From: Delphinapterus leucas
Taxonomy: Eukaryota; Chordata; Mammalia; Artiodactyla; Monodontidae
Direction of reading: 5' to 3'
NCBI RefSeq assembly: GCF_002288925.2
Contig: NW_022098002.1
Location: 2,804,295-2,868,294, forward strand
DNA length: 64,000 bases
A program made the position numbers and the translations under genes. Every line of letters begins with the position of its first letter. The stretch's first letter is position 1. The notes under the pieces were generated by a model. The model was not told the origin of the DNA. It ran no database searches and saw only the letters and a program-made list of their open reading frames with translations. This document shows positions 1 to 13,081 of the stretch, one piece after another.

Positions 1-3000
1 GGTCAGCCTCACCGCGGGCTCCACGGGGGAATGTCTGCGGAGCCTCCCAGAAGTAGGGGGGCCCAGGTAAGCGCCCCAGGCGTTCCAGCTGGAAACATCA
101 CGATGGATCCACAGGCTGAGGCTGACGCAGACCCTCCCTCCATGGCCGCTGGCAGGAGGCCTTGGGTCCTCCCCGCTCGCACCTCTCCCCAGGACCGCTC
201 GGGTGTTCCGTGCATGGCGTCGGGCTGGGCCAGGGGGAGCAAGGTGGAAACAGAGCAAGGCGGAGAAGCTGCACCGTCAGTTCTGCAACTTCCTCTGGGA
301 CACAGGAGTCATCCCAACCCAGCGTGGGAGGGACTGACTGCCCTGGGCTGGGGGGAAAACTGGCTCCACAGTCCCCCTCCCTCAGACGCGCAGCCCTCCC
401 TCCTTCCGGCCTCAGACACTCGCCTTGCACTTCAGCCTCTCCTTTCTTTGCGATCAGCACCTGGGGGGACCTGAAGACATTCCAAACCTATTGCTGGAAA
501 CTTATAAAAAGCTCGAACTTTTTTCTTTTCTTTTTTTTTTTTGGTAAATCAGTAGACAGTAAAATTGGGGAAAGGGTCCTTAAGATGCTAAAATATTGGC
601 AAGACAGAAAATGGCTTTACAAAGGATTAGAAAGAAATGAGTAAACCCTGAAAGTTTTCCACGCAAAGCACTGAAATTTTGGTCAAAGGCAGAAGAGGAA
701 GGTGTTAAAATTCAGTGATTATCATCAGAAAGGCTGTTCTTTAAAACAAGCTTGTAAGGAGGTTAAGTTGGGCAAAGGCCACTCCAAGAATCTGTCCTTT
801 CACGCGTCCGCTTGTGAAGGTGTGGCCTCTGTGGAGTCCTCCCTCTGTGTCTGTGGGATCTGTCAGCTTCCAGGTGTCTTTCTGGTTTGGCGCCTTGGAT
901 GCACCACCTCTCCAGCTAGCAGCTTCAGCTCCTGACCCCCAGCCAAGCCCCCAGCCCTCCGGTATGCCTCCCCGCCGCCACCGCAGACCAAGCTCTCTGC
1001 TTTCTTGAGTAACTTCCAGCCACCAGATAAAACGTCCTCTGATCATATCAGCACAACCCGGTGGGACAGGCATTGCCATTCTCCACACAGATGTCACGAG
1101 AGGCTGGGGGACTTGTCACATGAGGTTACTCAAGAAGTGGACGTGTGAATGGTCAAGACTGGGTCTAGCTAATGCAAGACCCAATCTGGCCACATCTGGA
1201 CATTTCCCTCCACTTCTGCCTGTGAGTGGGGAACTGATTCCTCTTCAAGGCCTTCATTCATCACCGTCCCGTGCGCCAGCTGTGAGCTCTGGACCCTGGG
1301 ACCTCAGGGAGGGGCTGCGTGAGTCGCGATGGGGACTCCAGGCCTGGGTCTACCTTTGCGGGGAGACCTCTTCCCTAACGCCTTCCTAACCGCGTGTGCT
1401 GTGACCGCAGGTCACCTGCTGAGCAGACGCGGTTACGGAGTGGACACTGGGCCTGGCGGTGCCCCCCGAGGGGCCCTGCAGGGTCAGCTGAGTGCAGGAC
1501 TCACTGTCTCCTGACATTTCGAGGCATGTGGCTGCTGCTCCCTGGAGAGGGAGGAGAGTGAATCATTTGAAAGGCACTTTCAAGCCGTCAGAGAGAAAAC
1601 AAGGAAAAGCCTGCCCGCGTGGCCCACGCCTGCCCACACTCTCTTTATTCTGCCTCTCGGCTCACCTGCTTTCTCCCGGCCTCCCTCTGTCCTGTGTCCC
1701 TCTCATCTAGGTTTTCCTTTGGGGTCAGGGTCTAGCCTGACTCTGCCACGGGGTCCCCGAGGCATTGCTGGGAGCAGGGGCCACCAGCAGGGAAGGGCAC
1801 CTCACGGGGTGACAGCCAGCACACAGTGTGGTCCTCCTGGGTCCACCCCGGCCTCCCCACCCACAGACTTGGGCGACCTCCTTGGATTCCTGTACCACTG
1901 CTGCGCTGGCCCCTGGGGAGCGAAGCGGGTGAGGACAGGGGTCGTAGGAGCAGAGGGTGTGTGGGCGTGAGGCCAAGAGGCTGGGGGACCCGCCTGCTGG
2001 GGTTCCTGCTTTGCCTTGCCTCTCCAGCAGGCTCAGCTCAGCTGCTCAGCGGGTGACTGGGCAGCACGGATCGCCAGGGTGGCCAGGGTGGTTTGCAGGT
2101 GGCAGCCCAGAAGCTGCCCTCTGTTCAGTGTACCGGGAAATGGGCAGGGGAGGCCCAGGCTGTCCCAGGGCTGTATCCCAGGCAGCCCGGACCCCCGTCT
2201 AGGCTCTGCCACCGTGTGTGCCGGAGGGCTCGCCCTCAGCACATTTGTATGTGGTCCAGGGGTGGTGCCAGGGCAGCCGTGGGCAGCAAAGGGGCACCCC
2301 TGTGAGTAGGATGTATCGAGTGCATCGCAGGAATAGATAAGGGCAGTTAGATCAATGACGAATAAGGGACACCTTATTTTTATTGAAAATATCTCGTTTA
2401 AAAATATTTTTCCTATTCATGAAACTTTATTTTTTCCCTCAAAGTACAACTGTCTGCTCTATAAGCCCCTGACAGTGGGTTTTCAGTCCCAGTAAATATT
2501 GTGAAGAAGGCGGTCGTCAATTTTCCGCTTCAGAGGTTATTTCTAGAACTGTCTCGTGCCTCCGTGAAGGTAGCTCATTTCTTCCCGAAGGGGCTCTAGC
2601 TCTTTTTCATTCCTCTTTTTCTCTTCTTTTCTCCTTTTAAAGGGAGAACAGCTCACTAGCTCATTCTGTCCATTTCTGCCCGATTAGGAGGGGTCCGCTG
2701 CGTTTCCATTTTAGCGGATGGCCCAGAGCAGAGGAGTCCGAGTCCTGCGAGAAGCGTCAGCAGGACAGCAGGGAAAAGGGGGGTAAAAGGACGTTCTGTC
2801 CAGACCCAATGACCTGCGGCTCATCTCGGGGCAAGGCTGGCCCAGGGCAACACCGTGAAGCAGCAAACGCTGTCTTCAGACTCATGTCCCCCTTCCTCTG
2901 TAGCCTCAAAATTCGGCGTTCCTTGAGTTATCTCCTCCTGAAGGGATATTAATTACCTACTGTTTACATGTTGCTAGGGTTTTTTAAAGTTATTTTAAAA

Positions 3001-4112
3001 GTTACGTATCTGGTCTCTGTGTCGTGCCAAGTTGTAAAGGCCGCCTCCCAAGGCCTGTTCTTCCTGAACCCCGGACGGCTCGCTGTGTGCACCCCACGTG
3101 AATCAGATGACAGGTCAGTGCACAGAGGCGAGGACGCTGCCCCTGGAGGGACGGGAACAGGAGGACCCGTCCTGTGTCCTTGGCTGGGCTCGCCCGGTCA
3201 TCGGCCCAGCACTGGCACTGAACTGGGCGTCCCCTCCGGTGAGGCCATCAATGCGAGGACGCTAATTTGACTTGACTAGACAGACTCCACATCGACGCCC
3301 TTGGTGGAGTGACAGAAGATGCCGTGCTGAGAGCAGCCCGGCGAGGATGGAGAGGACCGGCCCGGCCCCCGGGGGCCGTCTAGACGAGGGGGTAGAGTTT
3401 GCACACGGCAAAGATCTGGGCGAATGTAGCAGGTGCCACAAGATAGGCTCACAGGGCGTGGCCTCGAGGAGAGAAGGGACAAAGGGAAGGTTCTGAGGTG
3501 GAGGCAGCTTTGGCCTTGAAGCTACGTAGCATCTCAGTGGACATGGGACCAGGCCACGGGAGAGCTTCATTGGCAGACGGAGGAATTGTCTCTGCGTAAG
3601 AGGTTAGGAGAAGGGATGCTCTTGGGCTGTGGCTCACCTCCCCCCACCCCCGCCCCCGCGCTGAGCTGTGGCTGCTCACGGTGTCCACGGCTGGCCACAC
3701 GTCTTTCAGGTGCTCCTGGACAGTGGCGAGGCACAGCAGGGCCACTAGCGCCCGGCAGCTTCGGGCCAAGGACTCCTGGTCAGTCTGGCTGGGACCATCT
3801 GAGGCTCTTCCCCTCCCCCTCCCCAGGGCTCAGACCGGTATGGTGGTCAGAGGTCCCGCCTGCCTACCCTGCTCCCATCTGCTTACCCTTCAAGGTACTG
3901 ACTATTTCTCCCCTTTTGGTCTCCTAGACCTTTGATCCCATCTCGACGTCTGCTTCTAGGAGGATAGGAACCATGCCTGACCGGTTGAGTTGCACTGAAG
4001 TTGAAACCTTTTTTGCCATTTCTGTTTTTGAAAATGGGAATCCCTGGACCACCTGGGGACAGGGCCGTGCCGTGGTTGTCGCCGTGCGGCAGCGGTACCT
4101 GCAGGAGACGGT
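1..4112. other. GC-rich unique sequence, no gene recognised
   Basis: This stretch has no repeat family I recognise apart from a short T-rich run near 520-542. Open frames on both strands are short, overlap each other and show no recognisable domain or convincing splice structure, so I do not call any of them. The sequence is GC-rich in 1-2300 and 3100-3900 and more AT-rich at 2330-3000. Intergenic or intronic DNA is the simplest reading. Confidence 0.6.
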
Positions 4113-4376
4113 CCACCAGAGGCTGTGGGGGACCAGCCGGGGCTATGGCAGGGACTCAGGCGGTACCAGAGGCTGTGGGGGACCAGCCGGGGCTGTGGCA
4201 GGGACTCAGGCGGTACCAGAGGCTGTGGGGGACCAGCCGGGACTGTGGCAGGGACTCAGGCGGTACCAGAGGCTGTGGGGGACCAGCCGGGGCTGTGGCA
4301 GGGACTCAGGCGGTACCAGAGGCTGTGGGGNNNNNNNNNNCACCAGCCAGGGCTGTGGCAGGGACTCAGGCGGTAG
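4113..4376 (+). repeat. 50-bp-period minisatellite (VNTR candidate)
   Basis: The string 'ggctgtgggggaccagcc' recurs at 4121, 4171, 4221 and 4271, and starts again at 4321, giving an exact 50-base period. Units differ by single bases (ctatgg, ctgtgg, gggact). After the N run the sequence resumes with a slightly diverged unit ('caccagccagggctgtgg') and leaves the array at about 4375. The G-rich unit and near-identical copies are typical of a mammalian subtelomeric-style VNTR. Confidence 0.95.
4331..4340. other. Assembly gap (10 N)
   Basis: Ten Ns interrupt the minisatellite inside a repeat unit. Ten is likely a placeholder, so the true array length is unknown. Reading frames that cross this gap are meaningless. 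Confidence 0.99.
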
Positions 4377-4664
4377 AGGCCTGGACAGGGTGGTGGGAGT
4401 CGAGGCGGCACAAGTGACGCTGCTACCTTTACCTGAACTGACTGCCCTCGTCACCTGCGTCTCTCCTGCCAGCAAGGGAGAAGAACCATGAAGAGTGAGG
4501 GTGGAGGAAAGAGCGCGGACGCGGGATTCAGGGACCCTGGGCTCAGGCCCTGCACTGACCACCCAGGCACCTGGGAAAGGACCGCCACGCTCCGACCTCA
4601 GCCTCTGCCCCCTGTGAACGGACACGTTGGGGACAACCCGGTCTTGAAACCCGTCTCACGTGCT
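4377..4664. other. Unique sequence, nothing recognised
   Basis: Short non-repetitive stretch between the minisatellite and the L1 fragment. No feature recognised. Confidence 0.5.
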
Positions 4665-5175
4665 TCCCAACCTTTTAAAATTGGGGGTAAAAATACATAT
4701 AACACAAACTTTACCATCTTAACCTTTCAAAAAGTACAGTTCAGTGCTAAGACCTTTCACATTGTGTTCGACCATCACCTCCATCCTCTCTAGAACCCTT
4801 TTCTTCTTGCCATCTGAAACTCTGTCCCCAGTAAACAGTAATCACCCAACACCCCTCCTCCCTAGGTACATCAAAAGAACAGAATATTTGTCCTTTTGTG
4901 TCTTCTTTCACTTAGAATGATGTCATCAAGGTCCATCCATGCCGTAGCCTGTGTCAGAATTCCCTTCCTTTTTAAGGCTGGATAGTATTCCACTGTGCGC
5001 ATGGACCACATTTTGTTTACCCATCATCCATGCATTGACACTTGGGTTGTTTCCACCTTTCAGCTATTGTGAAGGATGCTTTTATGAATACAAGTGTATA
5101 AATATCTCTTTTGAGTCCCTGCTTTTGACTCTTTGGGGCATATACTGTGACACTGTGATTTATAATAAGAAATAT
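4665..5175 (-). mobile_element. L1 (LINE-1) 3' fragment, old mammalian subfamily
   Basis: Read on the minus strand, the sequence contains the familiar L1 3'-end phrases: 'cagtggaatactatccagcc' (reverse of 4980-5000), followed by the region around 'gatggacc' and 'gacatcattctaagtg'. It is diverged with small indels, consistent with an old L1M-type insertion. No open reading frame survives. Confidence 0.85.
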
Positions 5176-5179
5176 ATAT

Positions 5180-5895
5180 TTGTCCCAATTCTTGGCACAG
5201 AATCCCTAAAACTCTTGAAATTTCCTAAGTGCTCAGAGTGATAAAAGTGTCTTTTGTTCTGCCAGGAGGTGACTTCTAGAAAGGCCCCAGGTAACCCCAG
5301 GATGAGGGCTGGCTGCCGAGAAAACCAGCCTCGTGGTTAGAGGATTGGAACTTTCACCCCTGGGGTGGGGAGAGGGGCTGGAGGTTGAGTTCAGCCACCA
5401 GTGGCCATGATTTAATGGATAGTTCCTATGTGATGAGGCCTCCATAAAACCCCCAAAGGACAAGGTTCAGAGAGCTTCCGGGTTGGTGACAACTTGGAGA
5501 TTTGGGGAGACTCAGGGGACTCAGGGGGAGCGTGGAAGCGCTGAGCCGCTCCCTGCACCTTGCCCTGTGCACCTCTTCCATCTGGCTGTTCCTGAGTCAT
5601 ATTCTTTCCCAATAAACTAGGAATTTAGTAAGTAAAACGTTTCTCCGAGTTCTGTGAGCCACTCTAGTTAATCGGACCTGAGGACGGGGTCATGGGAACC
5701 TCTGACCTGTGCCGGGAGGTCAGAAGCACAGGTGACCCCCTGGGCTTCTGACAGGTGTCTGCAGTGGGGGGGCAGAGGGTGGTCTGTGGGACTGAGCCCT
5801 TCGCCTGTGGGACCTGATGCTCTCTCCAGGTGGACAGCGTCAGAACTGAGCCAACTGCTTGGTGGTGTGAGGAAAAAAACCCACATCATTATTTG
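5180..5895 (+). mobile_element. Ancient endogenous-retrovirus LTR (solo), class uncertain
   Basis: The block has LTR layout: 'cctccataaaacccccaaa' at about 5440, 'gagagcttccgggttggtga' at about 5470, a polyadenylation signal 'aataaac' at about 5610, then 'gttctgtgagcc' and 'gtggacagcgtcagaactga' toward the end. I recognise this as a eutherian retroviral LTR family but cannot name the subfamily. No internal retroviral genes flank it, so it is a solo LTR. Boundaries are approximate. Confidence 0.65.
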
Positions 5896-8800
5896 TATCC
5901 AAATCCTAACACCCAGAAAAGGCATTGCTGGGGCAAAGCACCCTCCACAGCCCTCAGGAGCAGTTGTCCAAAGGGGCCAACACATCACAATGTCTTTAAA
6001 GATTCACACAAAGTTGGCATTCTGCACCACATTGTATCCTGGTTTTGCTTTCCCATAAAAATGATGTTTTAACTGACACTCCAGCTTAAGGGAGATTTCC
6101 CCGTGCAGAGTCCAGGAAAGTCCCTGGCAAGGCGTTTGTCCGGTGCCTCCGCGGGGGCTGCAGTAGCCATTGTGATGAGCACACAGTCCCCCCGGCTCTT
6201 ACATCCCGTGTCTCCAAGCAGCCCCCTTCCAGGGGAATCTCCACGTTCAACCAAGAGGCCGTGAGAGAAGGACTCTCCTTATCATCAAAAGGGGTGAGTT
6301 GCTGGTGGTGGGGACTTCAGGCGGTCCCGTCTGTGACGGAGGCTGGAAAGGAGAGGGGAGCTCTTCAAGAGCCGAAACGTCACAGACAGAGCACGGCCCC
6401 GGTGGGTCCGGCACAGGAGAGGCCGAGTTCTCCCTGGCTTATTTGCAGCACTTCTGGGGGGTGCTACCAGATTACCCCAGCTCTGACTCATCGTCTGTGA
6501 CCATAGCAGAGACGTGCGCACCCCTGCTGCCCGGATTGCACAGAAAATCAGGGAAGGGTCTCGGTTTGGGCTCTAGGCTGGGTTTCACACTGTCTGAGTA
6601 CGTGATTCTCCTCCGCATGCGCGGAGCGGGGCCGTCCCGGGGCACCAGAGCCTTTTTCTGCTTCTGCAGCAGCGATGCTGGGAAAACGCCCCGCACAGAT
6701 GCTGGAACCACGCGACTCGAGGCTTATCCAGGGAAACAGGAGCGAGAGGCTGTTGGGAACCCTTCCAAACCGATTTAGCCAACGCTGCAGCTACTGCCGG
6801 CTGACGGTGGACGGGCTGTTTGCATCCACTGCTTTGGTCCCCTGACAGCCTGTGGTCCAGGGGAGAACAGGTAAGGGAGTGAAGCAAGAGGCCGGCGGGC
6901 GGGACACCTCCCCTCAGAGTGAACGGTGCTCGGATGGGTGAGAGGTCACGTGAACACGCCCTCCCTTGACGGGGAGGGATGGGTCTGCAGGTCCGAACCA
7001 CGCTGGTGTTAATTCCGCGTTCGTTACCTTCACACCCTCACAGCACGTGAGGGAGTGTGTAGCGGTCCACGCTCCCACAGTATTTGCACCCAAGTATTCT
7101 CATGCCAGGGAGATCCCTCCCGGACCCTCCTTCAGGAAGGAAGGATCTATTCCCCCAGCTGCTGGAAGTGTCACCAGCAGACGTGCAGCTGTAGGCTCTC
7201 TCCCGGAAATGCCACAGCTGAAGAGAGCTGCTTCGCCCCAGGTCACGGCCCTTCCTGAGGCCGCTGCATAAGCATCGTAATGCAGAAGCTACTTGCAGGA
7301 GGTGGAGAGAGGGAGACAGGTCAGCTACGTTCACAACCGAAGCTCCAGCAGTGGCTTTGAGGGGGGCTGTCTGAGCCCTACCCCTCGGGCAGCACCAGGG
7401 GCAGCAGAAGAGCAGCCAAGACACAGGCTGATGATCCCAGGCCGGCTGGCCTCAGACGACCCCCAGCGAAGCCAGGGGAGGCCATCCTCCCCTGGTGTCA
7501 CGACGACAGGTGGGATACGGGACCCTGGGGACGGGCAGGGGTAGGAACGCTCTGAATTCACGAAGGTGGCCCCAAATTGGCAGAGAAAGCTGGAGCTGAT
7601 GGAGAAGCTACTTAACTACCTAAGTAAATCACGGGATTTACTTTTGCACACCTGTGACCATGAACTTCCTGCCTGCTATATGGTGTTTGCAGTTCGAGTG
7701 CCCCCTTACCGCTTTTCATTGCTACGGTTCAGGTGGGCCTCTTGCTAAGCCAGGGGCTGAGGCTTGCTCGAGGGCCTGCCTCCTCCTGGGAGGGAAGTCA
7801 GGTCATGTTCACTGCTGGGGATCTGACACGGCTCATAGGCCTTCCAACAAAGCCCTAGCTCCAAGGGAGGGGCAGTCCTGCAGAAGGACCTCTGCGGGGA
7901 GGACGGCTAACTGACGGCCTCCAGGTGCCTCACCTCTGGGTCCACCGGGGCCGGCACACCTGAACCACTGCTCTGGGTGCCCAGGGCGTCCTAGAGCTGG
8001 GCCGCCCTCTAAGGGAGGCCTCATCGGGCAGCTCCAGCTCAGCGACTCCCTGCTGGCCCAGCCGGGACCCTCAGAACTCAGGTCTGAGGCTCTTCCTGCC
8101 CAGGTGTCACACCTGTGTTGCAGGTGAAGGCCCTCCCTGCCCACTCCTGCGCCCCCCTCCCCTTTGTCACAAATGTTCATGCAGTGAATCTCTCGCATGT
8201 TTCCTCTGGTCTCGGCATCTGTGTCTCAAAGGGCCTGAACTGACACAAGGGAGAATGAGGGGATTCTCTGGGAAGAACTCTGTAAGGAAATAAGAAATGA
8301 CACGACAATCTTGGCCCAGGAACGACCTCGCTGGAGAGAAGTAGGGACTCTGAGTGCAGCAAGTCATCTTTTCCTTGAAGCCATCCTGGCCAGTCTCCCC
8401 GGATTCCTGTCTGGGTTCTGATGTCAGAGAATAAGACCAAAACTTTCATTACACTTTGTGACACTTTGGGGGGGGGGGCCTTTACCTGAGTGTAACCCAG
8501 TGGGGGAAGCCATTCCCCCAACTTTGACATTGAGCCCAGCTTGGGCCCCCTAAGACCTCCACGTGCTCCCAGTGGGGACCACCCCCCAGGCCTGCAGTGG
8601 CCGTGCTACAGGAGATGGAACCGTGCTGGAGCAGGTCCCCGACATCAAAACCATCTGGACACTTGTTAGTTTGTTGTTTTATTTTGTCTAACTACACCTG
8701 CTCAACCTCAAAATCCCATGGTTCTAAATCCCATGTCTTGCCACCCTGATCAGACCACAAAGTCCTTGATATCCGGGATTACATGTGAATTTTATTCTAG

Positions 8801-8897
8801 ACACAGATTCTGTTTAACTCTTCTGTCCCCACGCCCATGGGCACTAGGTAAATCCTGTTTTAATGATGATTATATTTCTAATTGTTCTTCTTCTTTT
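5896..8897. other. Unique sequence, no gene recognised
   Basis: No repeat family or gene recognised. A homopolymer of 11 G lies at 8468-8478. Open frames here are short and unsupported. Confidence 0.55.
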
Positions 8898-9199
8898 TTT
8901 AATATATAAATTTATTTATTTATTTATTTTTTGGCTATGTTGGGTCTTCTTTGCTGTGCGCGGGCTTCCTCTAGTTGCGGCGAGCAGGGGCTACTCTTCA
9001 TTGTGGTGCACAGGCGTCTCATTGCGGTGGCTTCTCTTGTTGCAGAGCACGGGCTCTAGGCACGCAGGCTTCAGTAGTTGTGGCTCGTGGGCTTAGTTGC
9101 TCCATGGCATGTGGGATCTTCCTGGACCAGGGCTCGAACCCATGTCCCCTGCATTGGCAGGCAGATTCTTAACCACTGCCCCAGCAGGGAAGTCCCTGC
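8898..9199 (-). mobile_element. CHR-family SINE, long form
   Basis: On the minus strand the element starts 'ggacttccctgctggggcag' (reverse of about 9180-9199), followed by tRNA-like A and B box regions ('ttaagaatctgcctgcc', 'ggttcgagccctgg'). It ends in an (aaat)n-type tail, seen on the plus strand as repeated 'attt' at about 8908-8932. Length is about 300 bp. 'ttcttctt' flanks both sides and may be a target-site duplication. CHR SINEs are confined to whales, hippos and ruminants. Confidence 0.92.
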
Positions 9200-9588
9200 C
9201 ATTCTTCTTAATAACGAAGATTATCTCTGTGACACTTAATGATGACCAAGAAGTTCAGAGATATAAAAAGAAACTTTCTTCAAAAGACTAATTTATCAAG
9301 TCACTATGACACATCGACACAGTGACGGAGATGGTGATCGGCCGGGTCAGGGGATGATGATACAGGTGAGCAGGACCTGACCCCGGCCGTGAGTGTGCAG
9401 CGTGGTGGGCAGGACAGACAGGAACCAGAGGGTCTGACGCAATCAAATAAGAGCTGCAGAAGTGCTGGGACCAGAGTGCTCTGATGGCACAGGAAGGGGA
9501 CTGGCTCACTGGATCTTAGGCGGAGGAGGGCTATGGGGAGGAGCGGTGATTGAACTGAGTCTTACAGGCTGAGTAGCTATCTGCCAGC
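9200..9588. other. Unique sequence, nothing recognised
   Basis: Non-repetitive stretch between the CHR SINE and the MLT1 LTR. No gene or RNA recognised. Confidence 0.5.
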
Positions 9589-9968
9589 TGTACGAGTCCA
9601 TTCTGGCTGCTATAATAAAATACCACTGGGTAGTGTAAGCAACAGACATTTATTTCTGGAAGCTGGGGAGTCCCAGAGCAGGGTGCCAGCTGATTCAGTT
9701 CTTGGTGAGGGCTCCCTTCCTGGCTTGCGGACAGCCACCTCCTGGCTGGGTGCTCACATGGCCTTTCCTGGGTGCATGTGTGCAGGTGAAGGGGTAGCAA
9801 GGTCTGTCTTCTTCTTCCAAGGCCACTAATACCATCATGAGGGACCCACCCTCATGGCCTCATCTAACCCTAATTACCCCCCAAAGGCCCCACCTCCTCA
9901 TACCATCACAAGGGGGGTTAGGGCTTAAGCATACAAATTTAGGGGGGACAAAGCACTCAGCCCGTTAA
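9589..9968 (-). mobile_element. MLT1-type MaLR solo LTR
   Basis: On the plus strand the reversed LTR reads 'ctggctgctataataaaata', 'gacatttatttctggaagct', 'cctcatggcctcatctaacc' and 'aggccccacctcctcatacc', ending near 'cactcagcccgtta'. This order and length (about 380 bp) fit an MLT1 LTR on the minus strand. It is heavily diverged, as expected for a pre-eutherian insertion. Confidence 0.88.
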
Positions 9969-12505
9969 AGAGAGAAGCATCCTCCAAGGGCAGGGAGGCA
10001 AGAAATCATGGCCTTTTCCAGAATATGCTGGAGCAGAGGTTGGGTGGACAGGGCCAGTCACAGGTGAGGAAGCAGCTCAGCCCTAGGTTTTCAGGCCCTG
10101 GGACCCTGTCCTGAGGAATCTAGACTATCCCGGAGGTACTGGGAAACCCCTGGGGTTTTGTCATAATTTGTATTTCGATTATAAAAACATTAATTCTTTA
10201 TTAAATACAGAAGTATCAATTTTTGGCTTTTTGCACCCCTCACTCATTTTCACTCAAAGATGCCAATTTATAGAAATGACCCACCACCCTCTGGACCTTT
10301 GACTTAAAGATGAAATCACTAGTCTGTTCCCTTTAAGCAACTAACTGCCTGGATTGGTAGATTTGATCTTTCCTAAGAATAAAGGAGGTATTTTTCCTTT
10401 TTCAAGTTTATGAAGAGCCTCTTACTTAAACTGTGTGTTTTCTGAGTCTCCCAGGCCTCACATCTAGGAATAAAAAGAGTTTCAATAGGAACAAAACTAT
10501 TTCCTTTGCTCTGATTCTACCCACGTAGGGTGAGGGTGGGAACCCAGGACCCTCAGATTCCCCCCAAACAGCCGGTGAGTCCCCAGAGGGGTGTCCCCAT
10601 CCCCGCCGTCCTGTCCTCACCTGCCCTGGTGCTTGGCTCCTGCCATGGGTCGCTGTGGGAGATGCCCTGCTTCGGAGCTCAGCTCTGCACCGAGCCAGGC
10701 TGCCGGCTGGGCCCCGGGCGCCCGCAGGGGCCTGTGCACTGGCCACCACCCGGACCTTCGGGTGCCTCTGCGTGCAGTGGATTTGTAATCGGGCCTCTAG
10801 GACTAGAAGGGGGTCCGGCAGGGACAGGAGAGGCCCTGCTGGCAGGGGCGGAGATTTGTGACCAGACACAATAAACCTTCAGTGACGCCGTGGTTTTCTC
10901 CCAACTGGACTGTGTATGGGCAAATGCAGGGGCGCAAACAGACTGACCCAGGGCTTGGGGGACGGGGGGCGGGTGAGCCCCGCTGGAACAGGGAGGGAAG
11001 GGATTCCCAGTGTTGGGTTTAGAGGGGCTCATCAGAGCACCCAGGCATGAGAGAAGGCAGGGGCGGCAGGCGGGGAAGCACCTGAGTGGGTGTGAGCCGC
11101 AGCTGAAGCGCTGGTTTGGGGGCGGGGACGGGTGTGGGGAGTTGGGGGAGCCTCTGGGGTCAGCAGAGTCCTTCGTTGCCGTTCAGATGCCCCAGGTCAG
11201 AAAGCAGAATTTCATAGATGAAATAATGAGGTTTTCACATGAAAAGTCAGCACGTCAACATAGACTTTTTTTTTTACCCCCTGGGAAGTGTTTGCTCTTT
11301 GAGGTCTGTTCTCAAAACGTGTACCCAGCCTCCCTCTCTGGCTTTAGCTGAGCAATGGCTCTTCTGAGCCCATCTCGAGTCTTGTCTGGCATCCATATGG
11401 CCGAACCAATATCTCCGCGATGCTGGTTCAGGAAAGCCAGTCCTTTACCTGACCTCCATCCAGGGCTCCCTCCCTGGTCCCAGCCCTGGGGGGCCTCTTC
11501 CTGGGACAGGACAGCCCACCCTCTGGGACTTGCCTGGTGATCCCAGGTCGGAGCCCAAAGCCTGTGGGAGGGAAGTCGGGTCATTTGGCCTCGTACTTCG
11601 TGTCACTCTGCACATGTTGAGCCACCCTGGATGCAGGGAGATGGAAAGACACTGCTGCAGCCACTGGGAGCGAAACGGGACAAGAGGCCCGAGGTGCGTC
11701 CTGCACAGGCCTGAGCCGTAGTCACGAGGGCCACCTGTCACACCAGGGCCACGTGCAAAGGGCCAGAAAGGCTGGGGGTGGGGCAGGATGGGGAGGGACG
11801 AGCTTGTGTTTCAGATATCCTCCTCAGCAAAGGAACCTTGGCTTTCCCATCCTATTTATTCTTATTAAGTAGCGCAGTCTCCCCTTACGATGATTTTGCA
11901 GTTGATCAGACTTGAATCTAAACGGGCTCCTTCTGCTACAGGATAAATTTTCAGCCTTGGCCGGGCATCTAAGGGCCTCCACTGTAGGGCTGACCACAGA
12001 AGCATCATGTTAGGGAACAGCTCTGGCCTGGGACAGGAGGCCCCTCGAGGCTGTAGCAATCTGGTTCGTTCCCAGGACAGCTCTCTCCTGCTCTCCTGGA
12101 GAGCCGTCTTCTCCTGCTGGCACAGTCTCCCCTCCTCTCCTTCCCTCCACTTCCCAGACACCAGCCCCAAGGTGGTCTCTTTTCAATCCAAAAACCTTTA
12201 ATGCACTTAGCAAATAGAGGGGAAAGATAGGGACGTTGAGACCTACAAATGGAACTTAAATCCCAGAGTCTTCCTCTTTCTTACTTAGCCATCCTTCTGT
12301 GACTGGCTGTGTGGATCTCGTACAAGACACAAACCTCTTTGACCTTCTGTTTCTTCTTCTGTGACAATGGTCTCAGGTTCACTGGAGCAAGAAAAGGATG
12401 TGCTGGGGGCAGGGCAGGGGCTCACCCATGCTGGTCCCGCTCCCTAGTCTCACACCTCCTCTTACTCTATCCCTCCTTCAGCATCCATTAGAGTTATAAA
12501 ATTAT

Positions 12506-12529
12506 AATATATATATATATATATATATA
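12506..12529. repeat. (AT)n microsatellite
   Basis: Uninterrupted alternating AT of about 24 bases. Confidence 0.97.
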
Positions 12530-13018
12530 ATTGCTTTATTAGGCTTGTGTCCTGACTCCCCAGCTGAATTGATTATAGATTTTTCATTCGTTCCTTGAAA
12601 GAACTTTGGGTGGAGGGACTCTTATGTCCCTCAGATTGTGCTGGGCACCAGGGATGCAAAGAGGAAAAGATACTGTTCCCAACAGGAAGCCTTGTCTTCT
12701 GCTTCTACTTCTTTGTAAAGTTACCACAAATATTTTTTAGAGACAGGCGGAGTAAAAATAAACAGAATACTTCTCCACCTAGTGGTATGCTAACAGGGGC
12801 CAAATAAATATTTGGTGAGTTCTTGGCTTTGGAGTTGTAGATGAAGGTGTGAAATGCTTTTGTGATATTCTTATTATTTTATTTCTCAGCTTAACATATT
12901 CCAGGTGTGGCCAAATAGGAAAGTCTGAACTTTCAAACATTAGTGCTGGGAAATGATTGCTCACGGCCTGGAAGGATTTGCCCCCGGCTTCCTTTAAAAG
13001 CCGCCAGCCTCGCGGGGC

Positions 13019-13021
<3 letters not shown>

Positions 13022-13057
<36 letters not shown>

Positions 13058-13081
13058 ATGCGCGCACGCGCGTGTGTGTGT
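13022..13081. repeat. (GT)n microsatellite with GC-alternating interruption
   Basis: About 35 bases of GT, then 'catgcgcgcacgcgcg', then a second short GT run. The purine-pyrimidine alternation could adopt Z-DNA. Confidence 0.97.

Noticed and set aside
4113..4376. CRISPR-like periodic array
   Set aside because: Units are contiguous 50-bp tandem repeats without unique spacers, in a mammalian genome. It is a minisatellite.
3973..4491. 172-codon repetitive open frame
   Set aside because: It is the translation of the 50-bp minisatellite and crosses an N gap. All three forward frames are open, as expected for a repeat without stops.
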